From Fusibacter bizertensis (GTDB taxonomy: Bacteria; Bacillota; Clostridia; Peptostreptococcales; Acidaminobacteraceae), in assembly GCF_029914245.1 (NCBI RefSeq), contig NZ_JARYZI010000001.1, forward strand, positions 372,001 through 436,000: a DNA stretch of 64,000 nucleotides, in the 5' to 3' direction. Position numbers and translations under genes: made by a program. The stretch's first letter is position 1, and the number at the start of each line of letters is the position of its first letter. A model generated the notes under the pieces. It was given only the letters and a program-made list of their open reading frames with translations. It was not told where the DNA came from and searched no databases. Below are positions 1-8,807 of the stretch, piece by piece.

Positions 1-12
1 CATAATATCTCC

Positions 13-342
13 TTATTTTCTTTTGTTTTTTTCAATCACAATCGTTGATGCAATTGCATAGATGATCAGAAGAATCATCAGTCCAAACATAATCGTATAG
101 ATCCATCCACTACGGAAAATCATTCCTAGTGCTACTAACAGAAATACGATCCCCACCGTAAAAAATACAACAGCTGATTGTCGATAATGCGGTTTCTTAT
201 CCATATTTTTACGCTCTTCTTTAGAAGCGTAGATATAGGCATTGTTAAGTAGTATACCTTTTTCTTTATACTGAAAGTAACTCGCTACAAAAGATAAAAT
301 TGATAATATAACAACGATAATTAGAGTAGCATTTTCAATCAT
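13..342 (-). CDS. DUF3784-like small membrane protein
   Basis: Protein of about 109 residues, taken from the ATG at 342, which has an AGGGAGG ribosome binding site; an in-frame start further upstream has none. Three hydrophobic segments are visible (about residues 5-22, 58-76 and 81-100). Between the first two lies a cytoplasmic stretch reading KEKG...NNAYIYASKEERKNMD, which resembles the 'G...ms.eEk..yD' pattern of DUF3784 proteins of Firmicutes. The function of that family is unknown. A second, clearer member lies at 28,012. The family assignment is an inference from the pattern. Confidence 0.7.
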   Translation of the reverse strand: MIENATLIIVVILSILSFVASYFQYKEKGILLNNAYIYASKEERKNMDKKPHYRQSAVVFFTVGIVFLLVALGMIFRSGWIYTIMFGLMILLIIYAIASTIVIEKNKRK

Positions 343-388
343 AAGATGGATCCTCCCTATTAATATTTGATTAAAATTCTTATACGTC

Positions 389-1828
389 CTAATAAAGCCC
401 CTTTGCAACCAGCACCAGTAAGATCCCCAGCGCCAAATAACGCATCCATGATAAAGATAATCGAACCCTCCGGTTTGAATTAGACTTACTTTGGAGCATC
501 TTTATGATTTCTTTGTGTAATACAAGCTTTTTAACATTTGACATGTCGATACTAACTTGTCCAAATCCTTGCTCTATCTTAATACGCTCTTTATCATTTA
601 GAATAAAAGCATATGTGCCCCCTGGCGCTTCTTCTTCACGTTGAAATTCAATTTCAGTACTTTTCATGTATTCGTAAATGTGTGTAATCACTTCAGGGTA
701 ACTATAGTTGAGACAAATATAATTGTATTTTTGCCTTATAGTTATCACAATGACTGCAATTATGAATATAGAATAGCTTGGAAAAGTTAATTTGAGATCA
801 AAAACAAATTCACCTCTTGGATTAATAGTCATCCCTAGCATAAGAACTAAATACAACAGACATAGAGGTATCACTTCCCAAAATGTTGTAAAGACACGTC
901 TTTTTCCTAAAAACAAATATATTGCTACCAAAATATATAATATTCCAATTAGCATCACAAAATACCGAGACAGATCATAAGGTGTCTTTAACACATCAAA
1001 GGGCACCTTTACCCATTTACCCAATGAGTCCATATAGTAATAACCACTTGGATTGGCTTCGTTTTTCAGCTTTCTAACAAATTGATCATAATATGAATTA
1101 TATTCCCCTTCTTCAATAGTCACTTCAACAGGGTAAAAGTATATAGATTTAAGATTGACGCCATCAAAGGCAGATTCTCCAATAAATTTGATACTTTGAG
1201 GAATTACTATTGTCTTTTGTTTATCGTCACCAAAACTTTGAAAAGCGTCTTTCCCAATAGATTCAAGACCGTTTCCAAAATCAACTTGCTCTACTTCATT
1301 TAGTCCCCAAAATGCTCTTTCTCCAATTTGCTTTAGACTATCCGGTAAAATTACTGACTTCAGAGCATCTGCATTCATAAATGCATCATCCCCAATTGAC
1401 TCAAGCTTGTTACTGAAATTTATAGATTCAAGTGATTCACATCCCTGAAAAGCAGCTTTTCCTATCTCAATTACTTGGTCATACATGACTACTTTTTCTA
1501 GGTTTTTACAGCCATAAAAAGCATATGGTTCAATAGAAGTTATGTATTTGGAAAGTACAATTTGAGTTAAATCCAAGTCGTAGTTAAAAGCGTTAATACT
1601 GATTTTCTCGACATTAACACCTTGAATTTGATCTGGAACAATTAAGTTAGTTATCAAATCCTTTTCGCCTTTGACACCTCTAGGATAAAATTTATCAATT
1701 GCTCCAGTTGTGGCATTAAAATCAAAATAGTCATCAGAGGCAATTTCTGATGGTCTTGAACATGCACTTAGGATAAGCATTAGCATTAGTCCTAATAGGA
1801 CACTCAATATGATTTTGTAATTTCTCAT
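389..1828 (-). CDS. BspA-type leucine-rich-repeat lipoprotein with C-terminal membrane segments
   Basis: Start taken at 1828, where AAGGAG precedes ATG; the longer reading frame lacks a ribosome binding site. The N-terminus is a lipoprotein signal ending in LILSAC. Residues of about 70-250 carry repeated motifs such as 'IEPYAFYGCKNLEKV', 'IGKAAFQGCESLESI' and 'IGERAFWGLNEVEQV', the LRR_5 (BspA/TpLRR) repeat used for surface recognition. Unusually, three to four membrane spans and a charged cytoplasmic-type stretch follow the repeats, so the protein is lipid-anchored at one end and membrane-embedded at the other. The gene is followed closely by the small membrane protein at 13-342. The ligand is unknown. 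Confidence 0.8.
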   Translation of the reverse strand: MRNYKIILSVLLGLMLMLILSACSRPSEIASDDYFDFNATTGAIDKFYPRGVKGEKDLITNLIVPDQIQGVNVEKISINAFNYDLDLTQIVLSKYITSIEPYAFYGCKNLEKVVMYDQVIEIGKAAFQGCESLESINFSNKLESIGDDAFMNADALKSVILPDSLKQIGERAFWGLNEVEQVDFGNGLESIGKDAFQSFGDDKQKTIVIPQSIKFIGESAFDGVNLKSIYFYPVEVTIEEGEYNSYYDQFVRKLKNEANPSGYYYMDSLGKWVKVPFDVLKTPYDLSRYFVMLIGILYILVAIYLFLGKRRVFTTFWEVIPLCLLYLVLMLGMTINPRGEFVFDLKLTFPSYSIFIIAVIVITIRQKYNYICLNYSYPEVITHIYEYMKSTEIEFQREEEAPGGTYAFILNDKERIKIEQGFGQVSIDMSNVKKLVLHKEIIKMLQSKSNSNRRVRLSLSWMRYLALGILLVLVAKGLY

Positions 1829-1859
1829 GATTACTCCTTCAAAAGCCTTGGAAAACAAA

Positions 1860-2381
1860 TTATAGGTGATATTCTAATTGTCTATCATTAGGGTCTTTAT
1901 CATATAACTCCTGATCTATCTCACTTGCACCAACACATCCAATCATTTTATAAAATGCAATTGTATCTTCAGAAGAGCCTGCGCATAAATACAACTTTTC
2001 TGCACCCCATTTCTTTGCTTGATCTGCACATAAGTAAAACAACTGTTTACCTATTCCTTTGTTTCGATAATCTTTCGAGATAAACAATTGATCAAGTAAC
2101 ACATATTTTGAGTGATTTCCAAATTGATCTGAATTAACAGTTGTATATCCGATTAAAGTATCTCCAACAAAGCATCCAAATCCCTTACCACCTGTTTGAA
2201 TCGTTTGACTAAATTGATCCATATGCCACTTCAAACCATTAGGAAGTTCATGATCTGTCCAGTTAATTTCTATTAATTTTAGTTCTTCATCTACAATTCG
2301 CCATGCTTTTTCAATAAAGCATGTAGCATCTATCATCTTAATTTTTTCAACATCTCTCAATTCCAATTCTCTATATATCAT
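1860..2381 (-). CDS. GNAT family N-acetyltransferase
   Basis: 173 residues with the acetyl-CoA binding motif A region 'YVLLDQLFISKDYRNKGIGKQ' compressed around RNKGIG, followed by the 'FYKMIGCVGA' motif B end typical of GNAT enzymes. The substrate cannot be read from sequence. The start codon overlaps the stop of the O-methyltransferase gene (ATGA-type overlap at 2378-2381), so the two are translationally coupled. Together with the methyltransferase at 3326 this is a three-gene operon of two methyltransferases and an acetyltransferase, a combination fitting tailoring or self-protection of a small molecule. Confidence 0.85.
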   Translation of the reverse strand: MIYRELELRDVEKIKMIDATCFIEKAWRIVDEELKLIEINWTDHELPNGLKWHMDQFSQTIQTGGKGFGCFVGDTLIGYTTVNSDQFGNHSKYVLLDQLFISKDYRNKGIGKQLFYLCADQAKKWGAEKLYLCAGSSEDTIAFYKMIGCVGASEIDQELYDKDPNDRQLEYHL

Positions 2382-3322
2382 ATTGCCCCCATCACCAGCA
2401 TCGTATGAATACTATCAATTTTCACAGCACTTTCAAATCCAAAGTCAATATTTGAAAATAGTTGCGTGAGCTCATCACTTGTTCGTTGTTTGCCACCCCT
2501 GCACTCTACTGATAATCTCAAGCCATGCATGATCAAATCCCTAGGTTCAAAAGTCCCCGTCAATACATCTTCAATGATTATAAATTTGGTGTTTTTATCA
2601 CTGTGTTTTATACAGTTTTGAAGAATATTAAGACAACTTTCATCATCAAAGTCATGCAATATATTCATAAGTACGATGTAATCGTTTCTTTCACTAGGTA
2701 GCATCAGTTCAAAGATATTATCCTCAGCAAAAGTAAGCGCCACATCATTCAAAAGTTTATACTCATTCCCTACTTTACACGGTATTTTAGTATCGATAAC
2801 AGTATAATGACAATTTTCATTTGCCAGCACAAGGGCGGTTCCTAAACCACCACTGTTTCCACCAAGCTCAAGTACCTTTTGATTTGTTAAGTCTAAGTGG
2901 TTTGCTACTATTTTACCTATGTTGAAGGTTACATCAAAATCACACCTTGAATAGACATCGTATTCAGAGTCAGTGATGTGATTAAAAAAATAATGGGATT
3001 CGTTAATCGCTTTGTCATAGAAATTCGTATATTGCTTGTGTGGATCTTTTTTTATGATGTTCTCGATAATATGTTGAATCTTCTTTTGGTTTCCTTGCGT
3101 CATTTTATAGGAAGCACCATCGTGCTTAAGAAGCTTATTAACAACCAATATTTTAAGTATAGCCTGATAGATGCTATCATTTATCCCAGAACTAACGATT
3201 TCTTCACGCCTTAAGAGTTTCGGTAATTCATGACCAGCACCGGCATTTATTCTACTCAGCAAGTAAACAGCTTCATATAGTTCTATATAATTTTCATAAT
3301 TCATATTTGATTTTTTACTCAC
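2378..3322 (-). CDS. SAM-dependent O-methyltransferase-like protein (methyltransferase_2 type)
   Basis: 314 residues. The N-terminal ~85 residues look like the winged-helix dimerisation domain of class I small-molecule O-methyltransferases. The catalytic part has the SAM-binding loop 'VLELGGNSGGLG' and the late motif 'LHDFDDESCLNIL', which matches the 'LHdW.Dee...iL' signature of acetylserotonin/hydroxyneurosporene-type methyltransferases. The reading frame opens with GTG at 3322 inside the AGAAGGTGAG sequence; an ATG at 3304 is the alternative start and uses that sequence as its ribosome binding site. It lies 3 bp after the upstream methyltransferase stop and overlaps the downstream GNAT, so it is the middle gene of an operon. 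The substrate is unknown. Confidence 0.8.
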   Translation of the reverse strand: MSKKSNMNYENYIELYEAVYLLSRINAGAGHELPKLLRREEIVSSGINDSIYQAILKILVVNKLLKHDGASYKMTQGNQKKIQHIIENIIKKDPHKQYTNFYDKAINESHYFFNHITDSEYDVYSRCDFDVTFNIGKIVANHLDLTNQKVLELGGNSGGLGTALVLANENCHYTVIDTKIPCKVGNEYKLLNDVALTFAEDNIFELMLPSERNDYIVLMNILHDFDDESCLNILQNCIKHSDKNTKFIIIEDVLTGTFEPRDLIMHGLRLSVECRGGKQRTSDELTQLFSNIDFGFESAVKIDSIHTMLVMGAI

Positions 3323-3325
3323 CTT

Positions 3326-4108
3326 CTATACTTTTTTAGCAATTATAAGTCCATGCTCGCTTGCGCCTAAGATTGATCGGTCTTCACATGTGCTTAAATG
3401 AAAAGCCATCCACTTCTTGAACTTCTCCATAGGCAGTTCATTCACAACATCTCCTATGATAAACTTCATGCCATCAGTCGCTATATGATGTACAATTTCC
3501 AGGTTGTAATCTTCAATTTCTTTTTCAATTAACTCTGGCGTTGTACAGTAGAAAACCTTATTTTTCGAGTGAAATCCATTTTTCATATAATCGTCTAGTA
3601 GCTCAAATTCACCTGTGAACATCTCCCTAAATTTGATGATATTCGCATATTGATTAACATAGGCTATTGCTATGATGCCTCCAGTTTTAAGAACCCTTAT
3701 ACTCTCTTCAAACGACAGGTTTCTCTCGGCAGTATCCGTTAAGTGATAATGAGATCCTAAGTTCAAAACAACATCAAATTTTTCGTCTTCGTATTTATGT
3801 AAATCCAAAATACTACCTACAAAAATATCATTTAACTCAGAATGGTCCTTTTGGCTGCTGATGATATCTGCTACATTTTTTTCAACTAAATCACCGGCAT
3901 CCACTTGATGACCCCGGTCACTAAAGTAAAATGAATAGATTCCGCCACCAGCGCAAGCGTCTAGTATAGATGAATTGGGCTTAATACATTTATTTAAATA
4001 TTCAACCGTTGTTAAAAATTCAATTTGGTTTGTATGCTTCCTTTTCAGCCGTGCACTTTCATCTATCGAATTATAGAAGTCTTCAATTGATTCACTTTTT
4101 ATTTCCAT
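3326..4108 (-). CDS. Class I SAM-dependent methyltransferase
   Basis: 260 residues with motif I 'ILDACAGGGIYSFYFSDRGHQ', an acidic residue after strand 2 (VDAGDL), and 'VVLNLGSHYHL' at motif IV. The 'LGSHYHL' loop is common in small-molecule N- or O-methyltransferases of Firmicutes. First gene of a tight three-gene operon (methyltransferase, O-methyltransferase, GNAT). Function beyond SAM-dependent methyl transfer is not visible. Confidence 0.85.
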   Translation of the reverse strand: MEIKSESIEDFYNSIDESARLKRKHTNQIEFLTTVEYLNKCIKPNSSILDACAGGGIYSFYFSDRGHQVDAGDLVEKNVADIISSQKDHSELNDIFVGSILDLHKYEDEKFDVVLNLGSHYHLTDTAERNLSFEESIRVLKTGGIIAIAYVNQYANIIKFREMFTGEFELLDDYMKNGFHSKNKVFYCTTPELIEKEIEDYNLEIVHHIATDGMKFIIGDVVNELPMEKFKKWMAFHLSTCEDRSILGASEHGLIIAKKV

Positions 4109-4239
4109 GTGGTTCTCCGATCTACTGTATTGTCTATTACATATTCGAGGTAAGATTATTATTATCCTTTAATAATTCAAATATTAATTTTATTGTCATA
4201 TAAACCCATTTGCGCCAAAGATCAAGATTCCTTTTGGCA

Positions 4240-4902
4240 TTATTCTCCCATCAACTGCTGTTTTATTTGTATATCAAATTTTTCAAGTGCATAGCGATAA
4301 GACACGCGAGGCATTGTCACTTTATTTTTAAGCAAATAAGCATAGACACTCTCAGGTTCAGACTCAGATAACACCTTTAGCATCCACCCATAACCTTTGA
4401 GCACAAGATAATGTTCATCGGTCATCAAAGCATCGGAAATAATATAAGGATTGATTTTACTATATTTATGATATTTAATTGGATAGATCAAAACAACCGC
4501 AGCCGCACGTCTAACAGCAAAATTTGGATGCTTGGTCCATTTTACAACATGTTCAAATAGATCATTGTTTTGACTTATTAGTTCACCAAATGCATGCGTG
4601 CAGAAATCATCACAATCGCCCCAATCCTTCACATATTTTACAAGCCAATTTTCAAAAGTAAAAAAAGTGTCATCTGAATATTGCTTTCGAACTCTAAATG
4701 CCCAGTCATAAGCAATAACACCCAGTGCCCATTCACGCTCCTCAAGTAACGCTTCACAGTGCACAAGCACATGATCTATATGCTTATCCTCCAACTTTCG
4801 ATATAAAGCGCCAGAGATTGCTCTAACTTTACCAGTTGTTACTCGGCCCTCTTGAGCAGCACTCTTAAGTTGTTTTCTCGCTTCGACTACTATGTTCAAC
4901 AT
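4240..4902 (-). CDS. AlkD-like DNA alkylation repair protein
   Basis: 220 residues made of HEAT-like helical repeats, with 'WALGVIAYDWAFRVRKQY', 'FENWLVKYVKDWGDCDDFC' and 'HPNFAVRRAAAVVLIYP', which fit the AlkC/AlkD family of DNA glycosylases. These excise N3- and N7-alkylated purines without base flipping. The W-D-CD-FC stretch and the RRAAAV segment correspond to the parts lining the DNA-binding concave surface. It is monocistronic, with ribosome binding site GAAGGTAAC before the ATG. The call is from pattern recognition of the family. Confidence 0.8.
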   Translation of the reverse strand: MLNIVVEARKQLKSAAQEGRVTTGKVRAISGALYRKLEDKHIDHVLVHCEALLEEREWALGVIAYDWAFRVRKQYSDDTFFTFENWLVKYVKDWGDCDDFCTHAFGELISQNNDLFEHVVKWTKHPNFAVRRAAAVVLIYPIKYHKYSKINPYIISDALMTDEHYLVLKGYGWMLKVLSESEPESVYAYLLKNKVTMPRVSYRYALEKFDIQIKQQLMGE

Positions 4903-4952
4903 AAAGTTACCTTCTTTCTAATTTCTACTTCCTTATCTCATATTGCGTCACT

Positions 4953-5789
4953 CTAACTATATCTCTTAATTGCATACTCAGCAGTATAAATCGCCTGAAA
5001 ACCTAATAGATCATATAAAAGTCTAGCCTTATTCCCCACCACACAGTATAGATCCACGGAAGAATAGCCCTCTGAAAGAATGGCATTGCAAATATACTTC
5101 ACAAAATTTCGCCCTAAACCTTGACCTTGATACCCTGATTTTATAGCAATGCTACCAATTTCATTGCCTTCAAAATGCGCATAGCCAACGATTTCTCCGT
5201 CAATAGTGTACACCAATCTCTCATTTGCTGACTTAGCCCAAAGCACACGCATCTCTTCACTCGGCTTTTGAACAACTGAATCAGGGAAATCACCAACCCT
5301 CATTCTCATCTCATGAAAAGCAATGGCATAAAGTTCATGTGCCGCTTCATAATCCTCGTCACAGTATTTTCTGACACTTATCTCTGACAAATCAAAGCCC
5401 TCACCCAAGTAACGCATAAAAGTTGATGAGAATTTTCTCATGAAACCTTTTTTGTTGGCAAAAGTCTTAGCCATCACATCTACACAGTTGTAAGTCGACA
5501 TAACCTCTTCAGTACCAGTACCTAATAGCCTGTTCTCACACAACACGATAGCCTTACTCCCAATTCCCTTACTGCGATAGATAGGATTTATAAAAACATA
5601 TAGATAAGCTCTTTTACCCTCTTCAAGTTGAGCGATCCCCACTAATTGATCATCATCTCTTATAGCAAATATCGTACTTAGCTTTCTTTCAAACGCCAAT
5701 AAAAAATCTCCATCAGCACCTTCAAAATCAAAGGAGTTCTGAGCTTCCAAGTAATCTGTCTCATTCATTTCATTTAAAACAACATTCAT
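4953..5789 (-). CDS. Tandem-GNAT acetyltransferase (two GNAT domains)
   Basis: 278 residues holding two GNAT folds in a row. The first spans about residues 1-120 with 'YVFINPIYRSKGIGSKAI'; the second spans about 133-278 with 'IGSIAIKSGYQGQGLGRNFV' and the 'ARLLYDLLGFQA' ending. Both acetyl-CoA loops (RSKGIG and QGQGLG) are intact. The gene is followed upstream by two further GNAT genes, which makes a cluster of three acetyltransferase genes between 4.9 and 7.4 kb. The acceptor substrate is unknown. Confidence 0.85.
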   Translation of the reverse strand: MNVVLNEMNETDYLEAQNSFDFEGADGDFLLAFERKLSTIFAIRDDDQLVGIAQLEEGKRAYLYVFINPIYRSKGIGSKAIVLCENRLLGTGTEEVMSTYNCVDVMAKTFANKKGFMRKFSSTFMRYLGEGFDLSEISVRKYCDEDYEAAHELYAIAFHEMRMRVGDFPDSVVQKPSEEMRVLWAKSANERLVYTIDGEIVGYAHFEGNEIGSIAIKSGYQGQGLGRNFVKYICNAILSEGYSSVDLYCVVGNKARLLYDLLGFQAIYTAEYAIKRYS

Positions 5790-5821
5790 AATAAACTCCC
5801 CAAAAACTCGCTTAATTTGTT

Positions 5822-6592
5822 TTATTTGTTAATCAATTGAACTTCAAACTCATTTTCTTTTGCCACGAAACCAAACTGCTTATATAAGTGAATCGCATTA
5901 GCATTTTCAGTATCTACTGCTAAAAAACCTTTCTTGGCACCTTGTATGTGACCATAACTAAGGCCAGCTTTCAAAAGATTTCTACCTATACCTCTACCTT
6001 GAAACTTTGGACTAACAGCTAGCTCTCGAATCCAAAGTACTTCACCATCTGAATAGATCGAGATACAGCAAAAACCTACAATTTCACCATCAATGCGATG
6101 AACCAATACTTTGTTTTCCGCAAGCCATTCGATAAACCATTCTTCCGTTTCACCATAAAAGCCTCTACTCATGCCCTTACATGCTTGTGAGAGTTTAGCC
6201 AATGCCTTCGCATCCTCAATACTTGCAAATTGCATTTCTATAGCTTGCGATTTAAGACCCGTAAGTTGATCTAAATCCCTCAATATATAATCCTGAAATA
6301 TACAGTGAATATCAAAACCATGTTGCTCAAATAAAGGTATAGCCTCTAAAGGTATAAATTTAATAAGCCCAATAATGCTGTGCTCTTTTATCACATCTAG
6401 CGTGTATTTTAAATCATCTGCTGCATAATAAATCTCATTTGGTTCCTTTGATCTATCAAGTAACAATTTTACCTCAGCTTCATCTACAACGATCATTGCA
6501 TCACTGAGGTCCTCAAAATCGACATAATTAAGTGAACTATATTTTTTATCCTTTGCCATATCGATGATACGTTCAAATTGATCATTATTCAT
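5822..6592 (-). CDS. GNAT family N-acetyltransferase (FR47-like)
   Basis: Start chosen at the ATG at 6592, preceded by GAGGAG; an upstream TTG in frame lacks a proper site. The C-terminal half has 'VLWIRELAVSPKFQGRGIG' and 'GFLAVDTENANAIHLYKQFGF', a complete GNAT signature with QGRGIG as the acetyl-CoA loop. The N-terminal half is a divergent GNAT-like lobe. Its start overlaps the 3' end of the preceding gene (6585-6592), indicating coupled translation. The acceptor cannot be predicted. Confidence 0.85.
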   Translation of the reverse strand: MNNDQFERIIDMAKDKKYSSLNYVDFEDLSDAMIVVDEAEVKLLLDRSKEPNEIYYAADDLKYTLDVIKEHSIIGLIKFIPLEAIPLFEQHGFDIHCIFQDYILRDLDQLTGLKSQAIEMQFASIEDAKALAKLSQACKGMSRGFYGETEEWFIEWLAENKVLVHRIDGEIVGFCCISIYSDGEVLWIRELAVSPKFQGRGIGRNLLKAGLSYGHIQGAKKGFLAVDTENANAIHLYKQFGFVAKENEFEVQLINK

Positions 6593-7379
6593 AATTCTGC
6601 TCCTCACCAATCATTTTCATAGTCTCAAGCGTATCTTTAGCTGTCATCTCTACCCAAGCTGTTTTATAGCCACTATTAATAGCGCTTCGCTTAGATGCGA
6701 TATTGGACCATGCAGTACAATAATAGGGCACTTTACCTATACGGATAATCTCATCAGTTATGTTTTTAATAAGCGTTACTGCAACTCCTTTTTTTCTATG
6801 ACTTGATACTACATCAATCCCTATTTGCCACATAGTTTCTGAATCGTTACTTGCACCTGCTATACCCACCAACTCACCATTAATATAACCACAAACAGCT
6901 AATACGTCTCTCTTATTACTAACATTATCATAACTAAGTGCCATATGAAACCTATCGTCAGCATACAAATCAGAGATTTCATCACCTTCCATAATTTTGA
7001 TTGTGATGTCTTCATTTATGCGCACTTGCTTTTCCATATCAGGCAAAAAGAATTCAGCAATATGACACACACTCTTGCCATATTTCTCAAATTCTTTATT
7101 GAGTACGATTAACTGCGGTGTATCAAAACATCTAAAGCCACTATGTCTTGTCATAAAGGCTTCGATATAAGGTTTGATTGCTGCATCAACAGTAGCAACC
7201 AAGCCATCTCCATAGAACACAAAGCCACAGAATATTTTCTGTGTATAGCATTTTTTGGCACCTTCTTTCAAACTAGATATGACTACCTTACTTCCTTGTC
7301 TTGTGAAGTCTTTTACCGAGCAATTCATATCTATTGCAGATTGTGTCATAGCGATTTTTAATATATCTTTATTTGTCAT
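6585..7379 (-). CDS. GNAT family N-acetyltransferase
   Basis: 264 residues. The N-terminal ~120 residues form a variable domain, and residues of about 125-264 are a GNAT domain with 'WQIGIDVVSSHRKKGVAVTLIK' compressed around HRKKGVA and a final 'NIASKRSAINSGYKTAWVEM'. This HRKKGVA arrangement is common in Clostridia GNATs. The stop codon overlaps the downstream GNAT start by 8 bp, so the two are translated as a pair. The substrate is not identifiable. Confidence 0.8.
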   Translation of the reverse strand: MTNKDILKIAMTQSAIDMNCSVKDFTRQGSKVVISSLKEGAKKCYTQKIFCGFVFYGDGLVATVDAAIKPYIEAFMTRHSGFRCFDTPQLIVLNKEFEKYGKSVCHIAEFFLPDMEKQVRINEDITIKIMEGDEISDLYADDRFHMALSYDNVSNKRDVLAVCGYINGELVGIAGASNDSETMWQIGIDVVSSHRKKGVAVTLIKNITDEIIRIGKVPYYCTAWSNIASKRSAINSGYKTAWVEMTAKDTLETMKMIGEEQNYE

Positions 7380-7438
7380 ACACGGCTCCCCAGTGGCTTG
7401 TCATATCAAAACTAAAGTTAAAAACCTATTATCATATT

Positions 7439-7894
7439 TTACTTTTCTTCAGCATCCATTTCTTCATCGTACATTTTATCAATGTATTGCATAACGCTAT
7501 TTGTCTCTATTTCACCCTCGTTAATGGTATAAGTAATTCCCTTGATGATAATACTTTCACCAAGTAAGACAGTCATTATCTCTTTGTCACCACGTAAGAA
7601 CTTTAAACTGTACATATACCCCGTTGATTCCTCACCATCAACTTGTTGATGCACCTTGCAATTACCAAATCTATCTAGTAGATCGTTAATCTTATGCTGA
7701 TCCGTTACTTCAAAGTTGACAAAATCAGGCTGGTAAAAAACTTTGAGTACTGTAACATCCTCTACGTCGATTATATCAGATAAAATACATTCCGGTTTAT
7801 GAGTAGTTTTAAAGATGATGCTCCCAATTGATGCAATTATAGTGACTAAAACTATAGCAGCTACATATACGATCATCCTATTTGATTTTTTCAT
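7439..7894 (-). CDS. Membrane-anchored extracytoplasmic protein, unknown function
   Basis: 151 residues. A single membrane anchor (about residues 7-28) is followed by a ~120-residue outer domain with alternating strands (for example 'VTVLKVFYQPDFVNFEV' and 'YMYSLKFLRGDKEIMTVLLG'). It resembles the small, fast-evolving anchored proteins at 14,500, 42,092, 44,232 and 46,197 in style rather than in detectable sequence. It has its own ribosome binding site and is monocistronic. No family is recognised. Confidence 0.65.
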   Translation of the reverse strand: MKKSNRMIVYVAAIVLVTIIASIGSIIFKTTHKPECILSDIIDVEDVTVLKVFYQPDFVNFEVTDQHKINDLLDRFGNCKVHQQVDGEESTGYMYSLKFLRGDKEIMTVLLGESIIIKGITYTINEGEIETNSVMQYIDKMYDEEMDAEEK

Positions 7895-7937
7895 CTGTCA
7901 CCCCCAAAATCACTAGGTTTATTATTTACTGTCATTC

Positions 7938-8731
7938 CTATTTAAGTACTGTTAACGCACGCTTAAATGAATAGACTTTGCGAATCAAAGCATTTTCTAA
8001 AGGTTTGTTCTGATTATCTATCTCTGCTAGACTAGTATCAAGCCCCTCAGCGATCAATATTCTTGACACTTCCTCTATTAAATCATCAATATAGGCTTTT
8101 CCTCTTTTCTCATATGTAACACCTATATAGTTTATCGCACCTCGTTCGCTATCAAATTTTTACGGAACAACAAGTCCTACAAACTCATCATTCAAGTCAT
8201 AAGCCAGTTTCCACCAGTCTTGATTAAAATCTATTTCTTTTAGCAATTCATAATACATCTCAGCTGCTTTTTTTGTTCCATACATAGCATTATTATCCAC
8301 ATCATCTCGATCTAGTGTGTTTCGTGTTACATCTTCTATTGCTATGACAAATTGCGCTTCACTCTGCTCAGCCAATTTTTATAAGTAAGCCGTTGATGAG
8401 TTTTGATGCTATTTTTTAGTTCAATCTCAAAACTCTTTTTTTCTTGGATCACTCTAAAACCTTGTCTTTCAAAAATGAATTTCAATACATCATTGTTATT
8501 GGTGGTTGAATACATATGATATTCCACAGTCTCAAATCCATTTTCATTTAAATTTGATAGACTTTCTTTTAATAGTAGCTCATCATTAGACTCTATTCTT
8601 TCTACATCAGCATCAATTAAGAACTGCCATATCTTTAAGTCGGTTGGTTGCTCCCTAAACACACCATAAATTGCTCTTCCGAGAAAAACACCGTTCTCCT
8701 CAATGATAAAACACCATTTAAGTAAATTCAT
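7938..8731 (-). pseudogene. GNAT acetyltransferase broken by a frameshift and a stop codon
   Basis: Two separate reading frames and a tail join into one acetyltransferase-like protein. The first piece (8731 to about 8376) ends at a run of five A on the minus strand (8376-8380); adding one A restores 'LTYKKLAEQSEAQF' and continues through the second piece to 8163. An in-frame TAA at 8160-8162 (context VVP-stop-KFDSERGAINYIG) interrupts it again. Translation past that stop gives 'GVTYEKRGKAYIDDLIEEV', the expected acetyl-CoA-loop region, and ends at 7938. So a deletion plus a nonsense mutation have inactivated one gene. The original start lies near or upstream of 8731 and may overlap the tail of the gene at 8808. 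Confidence 0.8.
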
Positions 8732-8807
8732 CCTAGAAATGTCTTTTTCAACACCAATTATTTCAAAATTTTGTAGAAATCACGATTATAACAACTTAAA
8801 ATTTCAG

